Counted from the stretch's first letter, positions 17,339 to 31,612 are shown. The stretch is 64,000 nucleotides of DNA from Plantactinospora endophytica (GCF_016862915.1 NZ_BONW01000039.1:1-64000); one strand, 5' to 3'. Notes: generated by a model from the sequence alone, not told the origin. Translations and numbers: made by a program.

Positions 17339-18781
17339 ATGAGCGCGATCCGGGGGGACCGAAAGACCTTCTACCAACTATTGATCAACACGTTGTTGGT
17401 GTCGGTCATCAACTTCACCGTCTGGTTCGCGATCACCTTCTACGTCTACCTGGAGACCCGATCGGTCTTCGCCACCGGCGTGATCTCCGGGATCTTCCTG
17501 GTGCTGACGGCGCTGACCGGCATCTGGTTCGGCAGCCTGGTCGACCACCACCCGAAGAAGACGGTGATGCAGGTGTCGGCGGTGGTGTCGCTGGGGCTGT
17601 ACGCACTCGCCCTGGTCGTCTACCGGTTGACGCCGGAGGAGTCGTTCGCCGACCCGACGAGCACCGCGCTGTGGACGATGGTCGTACTGCTGATGCTCGG
17701 GGTCATCGCCGGCAACGTCCGGACGATCGCGTTGCCGACCCTGGTGACGGTGCTGATCGAGGAGGAGACCCGGGACCGGGCCAACGGGCTGGTCGGTACC
17801 GTCTCCGGGGTCACCTTCCTGGTGACGTCCGTGATCAGCGGCATCCTCGTGGCGATCGGCGGGATGTTCTGGGTACTGGTCCTGGCGTTGGTGGTGCTGG
17901 CGCTCGCCCTGCTGCACCTGGCCCTCGTCCCCGTACCGGACCGGCCGGTGACATCCGTGCCGGCCACGGAGCCGTCGACCGAGCCGTCGACTGTCGGGCA
18001 GCCACCGCTGGTCGCCGGAGCGGCGGTCGGCACCGAGCCGGCGGTCGCCCCGAAGCGCAGCGTCGACCTGCGCGGCACCATCCGGGTGGTGGGCGAGGTG
18101 CCGGGGCTGAGCGCGCTGATCCTCTTCTCGGCGTTCAACAACTTCCTGGGCGGCGCCTTCATGGCGCTGATGGACGCGTACGGGCTGTCGCTGGTGTCGG
18201 TGCAGACCTGGGGCCTGCTCTGGGGTGTACTGAGTACCGGGTTCATCGTCGGCGGGCTGCTGATCACCCGGACCGGCCTGAGCCGGAACCCCGTCCGACT
18301 GCTGCTGCTCGTCAACCTGCTGCTCTGGACCGTCACCATGCTGTTCCCGCTGCGCGCGTCCATCGTCCTGCTCGCCGTCGGGCTCTACGTCTACATGCTC
18401 GTCGTGCCGTACGCGGAGGCCGCCGAGCAGACGATCCTGCAGAAGGTGGTGCCGTACGAGCGGCAGGGTCGGGTCTTCGGCTTCGCGCAGAGCGTCGAGC
18501 AGGCCGCGTCGCCGTTGACCGCGTTCCTGATCTCGCCGATCGCGCAGTTCGTCTTCATCCCGTTCATGACCGACGGGGCGGGTGCCCGGGCGATCGGCGG
18601 CTGGTTCGGCACCGGCCCCGACCGGGGACTCGGTCTGGTCTTCGTGCTGACCGGCATCATCGGCATGATCGCGACGGTGCTGGCGTTGCGCAGTCGTCCG
18701 TACCGACGGCTCAGTCAGCGGTTCGTGGCGGGGTCGGAGCCGAGCCAGCCTGAGCTCGCCCCCTCCGGCAGCAGGTCGTAG
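17339..18781 (+). CDS. Major facilitator superfamily exporter
   Basis: A 480-residue membrane protein with about twelve hydrophobic helices and a central polar loop rich in Glu/Pro/Thr/Val (about residues 198-245, TEPSTEPSTVG). The first cytoplasmic loop has GSLVDHHPKK, close to the MFS loop-2-3 signature, as in the MFS_3 branch that includes enterobactin and drug exporters. The substrate is unknown. The ATG at 17339 is seven bases after a TAGGGT element. It is isolated between repeats and the third GH78 gene and shows no LacI site, so it is probably not part of the rhamnose regulon. Confidence 0.87.
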   Translation: MSAIRGDRKTFYQLLINTLLVSVINFTVWFAITFYVYLETRSVFATGVISGIFLVLTALTGIWFGSLVDHHPKKTVMQVSAVVSLGLYALALVVYRLTPEESFADPTSTALWTMVVLLMLGVIAGNVRTIALPTLVTVLIEEETRDRANGLVGTVSGVTFLVTSVISGILVAIGGMFWVLVLALVVLALALLHLALVPVPDRPVTSVPATEPSTEPSTVGQPPLVAGAAVGTEPAVAPKRSVDLRGTIRVVGEVPGLSALILFSAFNNFLGGAFMALMDAYGLSLVSVQTWGLLWGVLSTGFIVGGLLITRTGLSRNPVRLLLLVNLLLWTVTMLFPLRASIVLLAVGLYVYMLVVPYAEAAEQTILQKVVPYERQGRVFGFAQSVEQAASPLTAFLISPIAQFVFIPFMTDGAGARAIGGWFGTGPDRGLGLVFVLTGIIGMIATVLALRSRPYRRLSQRFVAGSEPSQPELAPSGSRS

Positions 18782-18924
18782 CCGGCCGATCGTCAGGGTC
18801 CGCACCGAGGAGCAGTTCGCCGCCGACGTCCCCGGGCGCGTGGCGTTCCGGTGACCGGATGTGGCCACCGGAATCCATTGAGTCCGGGCGGGGCTGCTGG
18901 CCAGGATCGTCTCAGGAAACACAT

Positions 18925-18936
18925 CGAGACGTTTCA
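18925..18936. promoter_or_regulatory. Predicted LacI operator at GH78 gene 3
   Basis: CGAGACGTTTCA matches TGAAACGTTTCA in 10 of 12 positions and lies 27 bases upstream of the start codon, where repressor binding would obstruct transcription. Confidence 0.6.
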
Positions 18937-18962
18937 CCGGCCGTGCAGTGGGGAGTCGGCGC

Positions 18963-23618
<4,656 letters not shown>

Positions 23619-23624
<6 letters not shown>

Positions 23625-23705
23625 CGGGTCAGCCGAGGGGCGCGGCGCAGTGACGGGTCAGCCGGTGGGCGGGCCGCAGTGACGGGTCAGCCGGTGGGCG
23701 GGGTG
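23619..23705. repeat. 29-bp triplicate spanning two convergent stop codons
   Basis: Three near-identical 29-base units (core CAGTGACGGGTCAGCCG) begin at 23619, 23648 and 23677. Each contains TGA on the plus strand (23622, 23651, 23680) and TCA, a minus-strand stop (23629, 23658, 23687). The first TGA ends the GH78 gene and the last TCA ends lacI, so each strand has a stop in all three frames within 61 bases. Confidence 0.95.
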
Positions 23706-24730
23706 AGCGGGCGGCGGCTGGACTCCCGGACGACGAGTTCGGGTTCGAAGACCACCTGCTGGTGGCGGTGCTCGGCCGGCTCGTTCACCTCGCCGAGCAG
23801 CAGGCCGGCGGCGGTCTGGCCGAGTCGCTGCCGGGGTTGGCGTACCGAGGTGAGCGGCACGGCCGCAGCGGCGGCGAAGTCGATGTCGTCGTAGCCGACC
23901 AGGGCGATGTCCTCGGGTACCCGGATCCGCTGCTGGGTCAGCCCCTGGAGGACGCCGAGCGCGAGCAGGTCGTTGGCGCAGAAGACGGCGGTCGCTCGGT
24001 TCTGCCGGGGTGCGCCGAGCAGTCGGGCCGCCGCGTCCCGGCCGGCGGCCACGGTCAGCGCCGGGGTGTCGAGCCAGGGCAGGTCGCTCTCGGCCAGCCC
24101 TGCCCCGGTCATCGCCTGCACCGCGCCGGTGTGCCGGTCCCGTACCTGTTCCAGTCCGACCGGCCCGCCGACGAAGGCGATCCGTCGGTGCCCGGCCTCC
24201 AGCAGGTGGCGTACCGCCAGTTCACCGCCGAGCCGGTCGTCGACCGAGACGGAACAGAGGTCGGCGTTCCGGGAGCGCCGGTCGAGCAGTACGACGTGGA
24301 TGCCCCGGTCCCGCAGCCGGAGCAGCCGGCTGCTGGCGTCGTCGACGGGAGTGATGAGGACGCCCTGCACCCGCTGCTCCTTGAGCAGGTCGAGGTAGGC
24401 GTCCTCGCGGGTCCGGTCACCGTCGCTGTTGCAGAAGATCAGTGCCATTCCGGCGGTGCCGATGGTGTCCTCGACGCCCTTGGCGATGTCGGTGAAGAAC
24501 GGGTTGGCCACGTCCAGCACGACGAGGCCGACGGTCCGGCTCCGGCCCCGGCGCAGTTGCCGGGCCGCGTGGTTGGGTACGAAGCCGAGTTCGTCGATGG
24601 CCGCGAGGACCCGGGCGCGGGTCGCGTCGGAGACCAGCTCGGGCTGGTTGAGGACGTTGGAGACGGTACCCATCGAGACCCCGGCGTGACTGGCGACGTC
24701 GCGGATGCTCACCACGGGGGTCTCGCGCAC
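23687..24730 (-). CDS. LacI-family repressor, predicted rhamnose-utilisation regulator
   Basis: A 347-residue regulator. The N-terminal LacI helix-turn-helix (VSIRDVASHAGVSMGTVSNV, residues about 6-25) and hinge helix (PNHAARQLRRGRS) are followed by a periplasmic-binding-protein-like sugar domain (VGLVVLDVANPFFTDIAKG to the end). The start is GTG at 24730, behind GGAGGGAGGG; a TTG at 24760 is possible but poor. It is divergent from the rhaT-rhaP-rhaQ-rhaS operon. LacI proteins with a YxxG-less, canonical hinge recognise sites of the TGAAACGTTTCA type, and four such sites precede the lyase, two rhamnosidases and the importer. The inducer is probably rhamnose or a rhamnoside (inference). Confidence 0.93.
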   Translation of the reverse strand: MRETPVVSIRDVASHAGVSMGTVSNVLNQPELVSDATRARVLAAIDELGFVPNHAARQLRRGRSRTVGLVVLDVANPFFTDIAKGVEDTIGTAGMALIFCNSDGDRTREDAYLDLLKEQRVQGVLITPVDDASSRLLRLRDRGIHVVLLDRRSRNADLCSVSVDDRLGGELAVRHLLEAGHRRIAFVGGPVGLEQVRDRHTGAVQAMTGAGLAESDLPWLDTPALTVAAGRDAAARLLGAPRQNRATAVFCANDLLALGVLQGLTQQRIRVPEDIALVGYDDIDFAAAAAVPLTSVRQPRQRLGQTAAGLLLGEVNEPAEHRHQQVVFEPELVVRESSRRPLTPPTG

Positions 24731-24949
24731 CGCTGTCCCTCCCTCCGCATCGGCCTCCAACTGAATCGTGTCAAGGATGCCTGGCGGCTCGGGCGGCGGG
24801 GGGTACCTGACCGGATGTGGCCACCGCTGGCGTGACAGGCGGCGCGGACGAACGCGACGGAGCGGGTGAACGTGGCATCGGCCCTGCCCACGGCGGGGTT
24901 ACTCGAATAGGAAAGGGCTTACCTCCGGGTAACGATTCGGTAACCGTGT

Positions 24950-24961
24950 CGAAACGCTTGA
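24950..24961. promoter_or_regulatory. Weak second LacI-like site at the importer promoter
   Basis: CGAAACGCTTGA matches TGAAACGTTTCA in 9 of 12 positions and overlaps the -35 element of the importer promoter. Confidence 0.4.
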
Positions 24962-24987
24962 CCGGCTGCGAAAGGTGCATCTAGCGT
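24958..24987 (+). promoter_or_regulatory. Promoter of rhaT-rhaP-rhaQ-rhaS
   Basis: TTGACC at 24958-24963 and TAGCGT at 24982-24987 are separated by 18 bases. The predicted start site near 24993 lies about 10 bases upstream of the perfect LacI site at 25004, a classical repression layout. Confidence 0.6.
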
Positions 24988-25003
24988 CTTCATCACATTG
25001 GGC

Positions 25004-25015
25004 TGAAACGTTTCA
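25004..25015. promoter_or_regulatory. Perfect LacI-type operator at the rhamnose importer
   Basis: TGAAACGTTTCA is a perfect 12-base palindrome with the central CG typical of LacI-family sites. It lies between the predicted transcription start and the ribosome site of rhaT, and faces the divergent lacI gene. Confidence 0.85.
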
Positions 25016-25030
25016 TGGCTGGAGGGCTCG

Positions 25031-26548
25031 ATGCCCGAGCGTGCAGACCCGGTACCGGCGCGGCTGGCCCTGTCCGGCGTACGGAAGTCGTTCGGCGCGG
25101 TGCACGCGCTGGCCGACGTACGTCTAGAACTGCGGGCCGGCGAGGTGCACGCGCTGGTCGGTGAGAACGGTGCCGGCAAGTCGACCCTGGTGAAGATCCT
25201 GGCCGGGGTGCACGCCCCGGACGCCGGAGAGTTGACGATGGACGGTGCGCCGCTGGTGCTGACCGGTCCGGCCGACGCCCGCGCGGCCGGGATCGCGGTG
25301 ATCTACCAGGAGCCGACGCTCTTCCCGGACCTGTCCGTGGCGGAGAACATCTTCATGGGCCGGCAACCGCTGCGCGGCCTGCGCCGGATCGACACCGCCG
25401 CGATGCGCGAGCGCGCGACGGAACTGTTCGCGCGGCTCGGCGTACCCCTCGATCCGGACCGACCGGCGCGCGGACTGTCCATTGCCGACCAACAGCTCGT
25501 GGAGATCGCCAAGGCACTCTCCTTCGAGGCCCGGGTGCTGGTGATGGACGAGCCGACGGCGGCGCTCTCCGGCGTCGAGGTGGAACGGCTCTTCGCGGTC
25601 GTCCGTTCGCTGCGCGAGGCCGGCGCGGCGATCCTGTTCATCTCGCACCGCTTCGACGAGGTGTTCGCGCTGAGCCAGCGGATCACGGTGATGCGGGACG
25701 GCCGATGGGTCTCCACCGACCCGGCCGACGAGCTGGACGTCGCCCAGGTGGTACGCCGGATGGTCGGCCGGGAGGTGTCGCAGCTCTATCCGAAGCAGCC
25801 GACCGAGGTCGGCGAGGTCATCCTCCGGGTACGCGGGCTCAACCGGCGCGGCGTCTTCGCCGACGTCGGCTTCGAGGTGCGCCGGGGCGAGATCGTGGCG
25901 CTGGCCGGCCTGGTCGGGGCGGGGCGCAGCGAGGTGGTCCGGGCGATCTTCGGCGTCGACCCGTACGACGCGGGCGAGGTACTGGTCGACGGCGTACGCC
26001 TGCCCGGCGGCCGGCCGGCGGCGGCGATGGCGGCCGGACTGGCGCTGGTACCGGAGGACCGCCGCCAGCAGGGGCTGGTGATGGAGCTGTCGATCGAACG
26101 GAACGCCACGCTGACCCGACGCTGGCCACTGGCCCGGTTCGGCCTGCTCGGCCGGGGCGCGGAACGGGCCGCCGCACAGACCTGGACCCAGCGGTTGCAG
26201 GTGAAGGCGGGCCGGCTCGGCGACCCGGTCTCCACCCTCTCCGGCGGCAACCAGCAGAAGGTGGTGTTGGCGAAGTGGCTCTCCACCGTGCCGAAGGTGC
26301 TGATCGTGGACGAGCCGACCCGGGGGATCGACGTCGGCACCAAGGCGGAGGTGCACCGGTTGATGTCGCAGCTCGCCGGGGAGGGAGTCGCGGTGCTGAT
26401 GGTCTCCAGCGAGTTGCCGGAGGTGCTGGGCATGGCCGACCGGGTGCTGGTGATGCACGAGGGCCGGCTGGTCAGCGAGATAGCCCGGGACGCGGCGACC
26501 GAGGAGTCGGTGATGCTGGCCGCCACCGGACAGGGAGGTAGGGCGTGA
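25031..26548 (+). CDS. rhaT: Rhamnose ABC importer, ATP-binding protein
   Basis: A 505-residue double ATPase of the carbohydrate CUT2 class. First nucleotide-binding domain: Walker [10 protein letters not shown] (44-52), Walker [12 protein letters not shown] near 175. The second has a degenerate Walker A (GLVGAGRSE) but a good signature [14 protein letters not shown] and VDEPTRGID near 400-430, as normal for this class. It energises import through RhaP and RhaQ. The ATG follows GGAGGG; the 3' end overlaps rhaP by four bases (GTGA), so translation is coupled. The rhamnose assignment comes mainly from the binding protein rhaS and the GH78 context. Confidence 0.9.
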   Translation: MPERADPVPARLALSGVRKSFGAVHALADVRLELRAGEVHALVGENGAGKSTLVKILAGVHAPDAGELTMDGAPLVLTGPADARAAGIAVIYQEPTLFPDLSVAENIFMGRQPLRGLRRIDTAAMRERATELFARLGVPLDPDRPARGLSIADQQLVEIAKALSFEARVLVMDEPTAALSGVEVERLFAVVRSLREAGAAILFISHRFDEVFALSQRITVMRDGRWVSTDPADELDVAQVVRRMVGREVSQLYPKQPTEVGEVILRVRGLNRRGVFADVGFEVRRGEIVALAGLVGAGRSEVVRAIFGVDPYDAGEVLVDGVRLPGGRPAAAMAAGLALVPEDRRQQGLVMELSIERNATLTRRWPLARFGLLGRGAERAAAQTWTQRLQVKAGRLGDPVSTLSGGNQQKVVLAKWLSTVPKVLIVDEPTRGIDVGTKAEVHRLMSQLAGEGVAVLMVSSELPEVLGMADRVLVMHEGRLVSEIARDAATEESVMLAATGQGGRA

Positions 26549-27606
26549 CGACCACGACCCGACCGGGGGCGGGGCCGGACGCGGCCGAGGTCCGGGCCCG
26601 CAGCGGTGCCGCCGGGATGCGGCTCGGCCACCGGCTCTTCGTGGCCCGCGAGGTCGGCATCGGGCTCGCCCTCGTCCTGCTGGTCGGGGTGACCACCGCG
26701 GTCAACCCCCGGTTCCTCTCCGGGCAGGGCCGGCAGGACCTGATGCTCGGCGCGACCATCCTGGTGGTGCTGGCGGTCGGCCAGGCGATCGTGATCATCA
26801 CCCGCAACGTGGACCTGTCGGTCGGCTCGATCCTGGGCCTGGCCGCGTTCGCCACCGGAAAGCTCTTCCTGGCGATGCCGGACGCGCCGATCGTGCTCGC
26901 CGTACTGGTCGGGACCGGGCTCGGCGTGCTCTGCGGCGTGGTGAACGGGGCACTGATCGCGGTGGCCCGGGTACCCGCCCTGGTGGTCACCCTCGGCACC
27001 CTCTACGTCTTCCGGGGCATCGACTACTCGTGGGCGGCGGGTCAGCAGATCAACGCCGCCGACATGCCCAGCGGCTTCAAGAGCATGGGCACCGCCGACC
27101 TGCTCGGCATCCCGCTGCTCGCCCTCTTCGCGGTCGCCGTACTGCTGGTCGCCGGCTTCTACCTGAAGTCGTACCGCAGCGGCCGGGAGCTGTACGCGAT
27201 CGGCTCGGACCCGGCGGCGGCCCGGCTGCACGGCATCCCGGTGGGGTGGCGGGTGTTCGGGGCGCTGGTGGTCAGCGGCGGACTCGCCGGCCTGGCCGGA
27301 GTGCTCTACGCGGCCCGGTACGGCACCCTCGACGCGGCGGCCGGCACCGGGATCGAGTTGAACGTGGTCGCGGCGGTGGTGGTCGGCGGCGTCGCCATCT
27401 TCGGCGGCAGCGGCTCGGTCTACGGTGCGGCGCTCGGCGCCGTACTGCTGAGCACGATCGGCAGCGCCCTGCCGGTGCTGAAGGTCAACCCGTTCTGGCA
27501 GCAGGCGGTCGTCGGGGCGCTGATCCTGGCCGCGATCGGACTGGACCGGGCCCTGGCCGCCCGGGTGGCGAACCGGCTACGAGGAAGGAAGGCCCGTGGC
27601 GCCTGA
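26545..27606 (+). CDS. rhaP: Rhamnose ABC importer, permease 1
   Basis: A 353-residue permease of the CUT2 (ribose/rhamnose) type with about ten hydrophobic helices and the family motifs [15 protein letters not shown] (near residue 92) and [19 protein letters not shown] near 285. The GTG start overlaps the rhaT stop by four bases and has GGAGG upstream. It ends by overlapping rhaQ by 11 bases. It forms the membrane channel with RhaQ. Confidence 0.9.
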   Translation: MTTTTRPGAGPDAAEVRARSGAAGMRLGHRLFVAREVGIGLALVLLVGVTTAVNPRFLSGQGRQDLMLGATILVVLAVGQAIVIITRNVDLSVGSILGLAAFATGKLFLAMPDAPIVLAVLVGTGLGVLCGVVNGALIAVARVPALVVTLGTLYVFRGIDYSWAAGQQINAADMPSGFKSMGTADLLGIPLLALFAVAVLLVAGFYLKSYRSGRELYAIGSDPAAARLHGIPVGWRVFGALVVSGGLAGLAGVLYAARYGTLDAAAGTGIELNVVAAVVVGGVAIFGGSGSVYGAALGAVLLSTIGSALPVLKVNPFWQQAVVGALILAAIGLDRALAARVANRLRGRKARGA

Positions 27607-28627
27607 CAGGACGACGGGCCGGTCGGCCCGCTGGGTTTCCACCTTCGGCACCTGGGACGTGCTGGTGATCGTCGTGTTGGCCCTGGTGGTGGTCGGCTCG
27701 TCGGTACTGGTCGAGGGCTTCGCCACCGCCCGGTTCTGGGGCTTCCTGCTGCTGGACATCGTGCCGATCGCACTGATCGCGCTGCCGATGACGCTGATCG
27801 TGATCACCGGCGAGATCGACCTCTCGGTGGCCAGCACGCTCGGCCTGGCCAGCGCGGTACTCGGCCAGCTCTGGGTGAGCGGGCTGCCGCTGGTGCTGGC
27901 CGTACCGCTGGTGGTGCTGCTCGGTGCCCTGCTGGGCGCGGTCAACGGGCTCTTCGTCGCCGGGTTCGGGCTGCCGTCGCTGGCGGTGACGATCGGCACC
28001 CTCGCCCTCTACCGTGGCCTGGCGTACGTGGTGCTCGGCGACCGGGCGGTGGCGGACTTCCCGATCGGCTGGACCGGCAACTCCATCGAGGCACTGCCCG
28101 GCACCACGGTCCCGTGGGTGGTGCTGCCGCTGGCCGTACTGGCGATCGGCTTCGGGGTGCTGCTGCACGCCACCCCGGTCGGCCGGGGCCTCTATGCGAT
28201 GGGCAACAACGACCAGGCCGCCACCTTCTCCGGGATCGCGGTGGCCCGGACCAAGTTCTGGCTCTACGTCGTCACCGGCGCAATCGCCGCGCTCGCCGGA
28301 GTCTTCTGGACCATGCGGTACGCCAGCGCCCGCGCCGACAACGGCGCCGGGCTGGAACTGTCGGTGGTGGCGGCGGTGCTGCTCGGCGGCGTCTCCATCT
28401 TCGGCGGCCGGGGCACGCTGGTCGGCGTCCTGGCCGGGGTACTGCTGCTGATGACGCTGCGCAACGCGCTGCAACTGGCCGACGTGCCGGCCGACACCCT
28501 GACCGTGGTCACCGGCACCCTGCTGATCGTCTCCGTCGTCGGGCCGAACGCGGCCGGCATGCTCCGGGCGCGGATGCGACGGCGACGACCCGCCGCACCC
28601 CCGGTGGCGGGCGCCGAAGGCGCCTGA
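27596..28627 (+). CDS. rhaQ: Rhamnose ABC importer, permease 2
   Basis: A 343-residue CUT2 permease, paralogous to RhaP, with GEIDLSVASTLGLASA near residue 78 and GGVSIFGGRGTLVGVLAGV near 263. The GTG start at 27596 lies inside the end of rhaP and follows GGAAGG. About ten membrane helices. It works as a heterodimer with RhaP. Confidence 0.9.
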   Translation: MAPDRTTGRSARWVSTFGTWDVLVIVVLALVVVGSSVLVEGFATARFWGFLLLDIVPIALIALPMTLIVITGEIDLSVASTLGLASAVLGQLWVSGLPLVLAVPLVVLLGALLGAVNGLFVAGFGLPSLAVTIGTLALYRGLAYVVLGDRAVADFPIGWTGNSIEALPGTTVPWVVLPLAVLAIGFGVLLHATPVGRGLYAMGNNDQAATFSGIAVARTKFWLYVVTGAIAALAGVFWTMRYASARADNGAGLELSVVAAVLLGGVSIFGGRGTLVGVLAGVLLLMTLRNALQLADVPADTLTVVTGTLLIVSVVGPNAAGMLRARMRRRRPAAPPVAGAEGA

Positions 28628-28710
28628 CCACGTCTCCACCCCCCGCTGTAACCACTGTCGAATCCTCCGGCCCGCGAGTTGGGCGGCTGTATGTCAGGAA
28701 GGGACCAGTC

Positions 28711-29772
28711 ATGACCGTCATGCGATCCAGAGGCGTACGGATGGCTGCCGCCGCGGCCACCCTGGCGGCGTTGCTGCTCAGTGCCGGCTGCGCGAGCGAC
28801 GACGAGGGCACCCCGTCGGGTGGGGCCTCCGCCGGTGGCGGCGGCTCGATCAAGGAGGGGCTGAGCGTCGCCTTCCTGCCCAAGCAGGTCAACAACCCGT
28901 ACTTCACCGTGTCGGACAACGGTGGCAAGACGGCGGTGGAGGAGTTCAAGGGCGAGTACAAGGAGGTCGGTCCCTCCGAGGCGAGCGCGTCCTCGCAGGT
29001 CAGCTACCTGAACACGCTGACCCAGCAGGGCAGTGACGTGATCGTGGTGTCGGCGAACGACCCGAACGCCATCTGCGGGGCGGTCAACCAGGCCCGGCAG
29101 GGTGGTGCGAAGGTGGTCACCTTCGACTCCGACACCAACAAGGACTGTCGGGACCTCTTCGTCAACCAGGTCACCGGGCAGGGGATCGCGGAGAACCAGG
29201 TCAAGCTGATCTCGGACGCGATCGGCGGCAAGGGCAAGGTCGCGATCCTGTCCGCGACCGCGAACGCGACAAACCAGAACGCCTGGATCGAACTGATGAA
29301 GACCGAGCTGAAGAAGCCGGAGTACAGCGGGATCGAGCTGGTCACCACCGTCTACGGCGACGACAAGGACGAGAAGTCGTTCCAGGAGACCCAGGGCCTG
29401 CTCTCCGCCCACCCGGACCTGAAGGGCATCATCTCGCCGACCACCGTCGGGGTCGCGGCGGCGGCCCGCTACCTCTCCGGCTCGCAGTACAAGGGCAAGG
29501 TGGCGTTGACCGGGCTGGGCACCCCGAACCAGATGCGCGAGTTCGTCAAGAACGGCACCGTCAAGAGCTTCGCGCTGTGGAACCCGGCCGACCTCGGCTA
29601 CCTGGCCGCGTACGCGGGTGCGGCGCTCGCCTCCGGGATGATCACCGGCAAGGAGGGGGAGAAGTTCACCGCCGGCAAGCTCGGTGAGTACACCGTCGGC
29701 GCCGAGGGCGTGGTGGTGCTCGGCCCGCCGACCGTCTTCGACGCCGCCAACATCGACCAGTTCAACTTCTAG
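28711..29772 (+). CDS. rhaS: Rhamnose-binding lipoprotein of the ABC importer
   Basis: A 353-residue substrate-binding lipoprotein. The signal ends in the lipobox LLSAGC, so it is anchored by Cys26. The mature protein matches the RhaS branch of CUT2 binding proteins: QVNNPYF near 65, ATANATNQNAWIELMK near 190, SFQETQGLLSAHPDLKGIIS near 225, GLGTPNQMREFVK near 270 and the C-terminal VLGPPTVFDAANIDQFNF. These are the segments I associate with rhamnose transporters. ATG at 28711 follows AGGAAGGGA. It is the last gene of the operon, followed by a strong hairpin. Confidence 0.92.
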   Translation: MTVMRSRGVRMAAAAATLAALLLSAGCASDDEGTPSGGASAGGGGSIKEGLSVAFLPKQVNNPYFTVSDNGGKTAVEEFKGEYKEVGPSEASASSQVSYLNTLTQQGSDVIVVSANDPNAICGAVNQARQGGAKVVTFDSDTNKDCRDLFVNQVTGQGIAENQVKLISDAIGGKGKVAILSATANATNQNAWIELMKTELKKPEYSGIELVTTVYGDDKDEKSFQETQGLLSAHPDLKGIISPTTVGVAAAARYLSGSQYKGKVALTGLGTPNQMREFVKNGTVKSFALWNPADLGYLAAYAGAALASGMITGKEGEKFTAGKLGEYTVGAEGVVVLGPPTVFDAANIDQFNF

Positions 29773-29790
29773 GCGGTACCCGCCCGGCGC

Positions 29791-29842
29791 CGCCGCCGGC
29801 CAGAGCCGACGGGTCCACCCCCGACAGCTCTGGCCGGCGGCG
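29791..29842. terminator. Perfect 16-bp hairpin after rhaS
   Basis: CGCCGCCGGCCAGAGC at 29791-29806 pairs perfectly with 29827-29842, leaving a 20-base loop. It begins 19 bases after the rhaS stop and would terminate the importer operon. Confidence 0.88.
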
Positions 29843-29879
29843 TAGCCGGGTCAGGCCGCAGGGAGGAAGGAATGGTGTC

Positions 29880-30095
29880 GTGACCGTACCGATCGAGCAA
29901 CGCCATCGGATGGACGACGAGGAACTGGCCCTGCTGCGACTGCTCGCCCAAGGGCTTCCGGTCGACGCGGTCGCCCGCCGGCTGGAGATGTCGGAGCGGA
30001 CCGTGCGACGGCGTACCCGGGCGATCTGCGACCGGCTCGGCGTGCCGGCGCCGATCTCGGCGGTGGTGTGGGCGGTCCGGCACGGCCTGCTCTGA
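29880..30095 (+). CDS. Small LuxR/sigma-4-like helix-turn-helix protein
   Basis: A 71-residue protein that is essentially one helix-turn-helix: LLAQGLPVDAVARRLEMSERTVRRRTRAICDRLG (two halves, residues 19-52) in the style of LuxR C-terminal domains, ending in AVVWAVRHGLL. No receiver or ligand domain is present. GTG at 29880 is preceded by GGGAGGAAGG at slightly long spacing; an ATG at 29910 is an alternative. It converges with the proA homologue, 24 bases apart. It may be a free-standing DNA-binding domain; targets unknown. Confidence 0.7.
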   Translation: MTVPIEQRHRMDDEELALLRLLAQGLPVDAVARRLEMSERTVRRRTRAICDRLGVPAPISAVVWAVRHGLL

Positions 30096-30119
30096 GCGAC
30101 CGCCCACCGGCAACTGCTG

Positions 30120-31415
30120 TCAGCCGGCGTCGCCGGGGCGGTCCTCCGGGGCGACGACGTACTGCCGCAGGTAGAGGTCCTGGAAGGTGACCGGTCCGCG
30201 CGGGCCGGGTACGTGGTCGACGTTGATGCCGGTCTCCGGTACGCCGTGCAGCTTGAAGCCGTCCAGCAGCCGGGTGGTGGCGTTCCAGAAGATGCCGGTG
30301 CCGATCGCGGTGGCGATGAACCGCTCGGCGGCGGCCCGGTCCTCGGTGACGATCGTCGCGGCCAGCCCCGAGGTCTCGGTGTTGGCGATCGACACCGCCT
30401 CGGCAAGATCGGCGACCTCGGCGACGGTCACCGTCGCCTCCCGCCCGCTGTCCAGCGCCCACTCGTAACCGACCGGGTGGTCGTACGGCGGCAGCGAGGC
30501 GCGTACGCCCAGCTCGGTCAGGGCCGCCTCGAAGCGTGGCACCGCCTGCCCGGCGACGTCCCGGTGCACCAGCAGCAGGTTGACCCGGTTGCAGACGCCC
30601 AGCCGGTCCAGGCCGGCGACCAGTAGTTCGGTGGCCCGGTCCAGGTCGGCGGCGGCGTCGACGTAGAGCACCCCGCCGCCGTCGGCGTGCGCCAGGGTAC
30701 GCACGCCGTGCCGGGCCGCCTCGGCGCCGAGCGAGCGGGTGGCGTCACCACTGCCGCGCAGGATCACCAGCGGAATCAGGTCGGTCTGCCGGACCAGGGC
30801 GACCGCGCTGCCCCGGCTGGCGTCCGGCAGCAGTTGGATCGCGTCCGGGTCGAGCCCGACGTCGCGCAGCCCGGCGGCGATGACGTGCCGGTGCAGCGCC
30901 TCGGCCGAGGTGAGCGCCGCACCCCCGGTACGCAGCACACCCGCGTTGCGGGACTTGACCAGTTGCGAGGCGACGTCGACCGTCACGTTCGGGCGGGCCT
31001 CGAAGTTCGCCCCGATCACCCCGACCGGCCGGCGTCGCTCGGAGAGCCGCAGCCCGCCGGGCAGCGACCGCAGCGGCGTCTCCCGGGCCGGGAACGGCGC
31101 CTCGGCGAGCAGCCGCAACTGGTCGGCCATGCCCTTCAACCGGGCCGTGTCGAGCCGGAGCCGATCCTGGAGAGCGGGGCTCATCCCGGCCTTCCCGGCG
31201 GCCTCGACGTCCTGCTGGTTGGCGGCGAGGATCTCGCGCTCGGCGGCGACCAGGCGGTCCGCCATCGCCGTCAACGCGGAGTCGATCACCGAATCGGGGG
31301 CCTCGGTCAACCCGGCCGACGCCGCCCGGGCCCGCCGGCCGCACTCGGCGACCAGGGCGTGCACGCGCTCGTCCGCTCCGCCGGAGGCTCCGTCGGCCGT
31401 CTCGATCGACACCAT
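30120..31415 (-). CDS. ProA-like glutamate-5-semialdehyde dehydrogenase homologue
   Basis: A 431-residue aldehyde dehydrogenase-fold protein closest to gamma-glutamyl-phosphate reductase (ProA), which reduces glutamyl-5-phosphate with NADPH in proline synthesis. RRPVGVIGANFEARPNV (near 125) and FWNATTRLLDGF (near 376) are ProA-like, and Cys275 in GVCNRVNLLLVH is the expected catalytic cysteine. However, the motif normally reads CNA-x-E-T, and the C-terminal GINVDHVPGPRGP replaces the usual EIGIST-x-K-x-HARGPMG. No proB is adjacent. It may therefore be a specialised paralogue, perhaps in a biosynthetic side pathway. ATG at 31415 follows GGAGA. Confidence 0.8.
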   Translation of the reverse strand: MVSIETADGASGGADERVHALVAECGRRARAASAGLTEAPDSVIDSALTAMADRLVAAEREILAANQQDVEAAGKAGMSPALQDRLRLDTARLKGMADQLRLLAEAPFPARETPLRSLPGGLRLSERRRPVGVIGANFEARPNVTVDVASQLVKSRNAGVLRTGGAALTSAEALHRHVIAAGLRDVGLDPDAIQLLPDASRGSAVALVRQTDLIPLVILRGSGDATRSLGAEAARHGVRTLAHADGGGVLYVDAAADLDRATELLVAGLDRLGVCNRVNLLLVHRDVAGQAVPRFEAALTELGVRASLPPYDHPVGYEWALDSGREATVTVAEVADLAEAVSIANTETSGLAATIVTEDRAAAERFIATAIGTGIFWNATTRLLDGFKLHGVPETGINVDHVPGPRGPVTFQDLYLRQYVVAPEDRPGDAG

Positions 31416-31599
31416 CTTCCGGTCTCCTTCGCCGTCCTCGTCCGCCGTCACGCCCGTCCGCCGCCGTCACGCCTGTCCAAGGCGCTGGTGACAGCCACCG
31501 AGTGTGACACGTTTGTTCAACGAGGGAGCAATAGTGTCCGCTATTCAGGACCAGCCGGGCGGCCCGGGGGCTCAGAGACGACCATGATCGTCGTACGGA

Positions 31600-31605
31600 T
31601 AGGGT
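31600..31605 (+). promoter_or_regulatory. -10 element upstream of the gene at 31613 (leaderless)
   Basis: TAGGGT followed by seven bases and ATG; no ribosome site is visible. Confidence 0.5.
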
Positions 31606-31612
31606 CCCCGCC

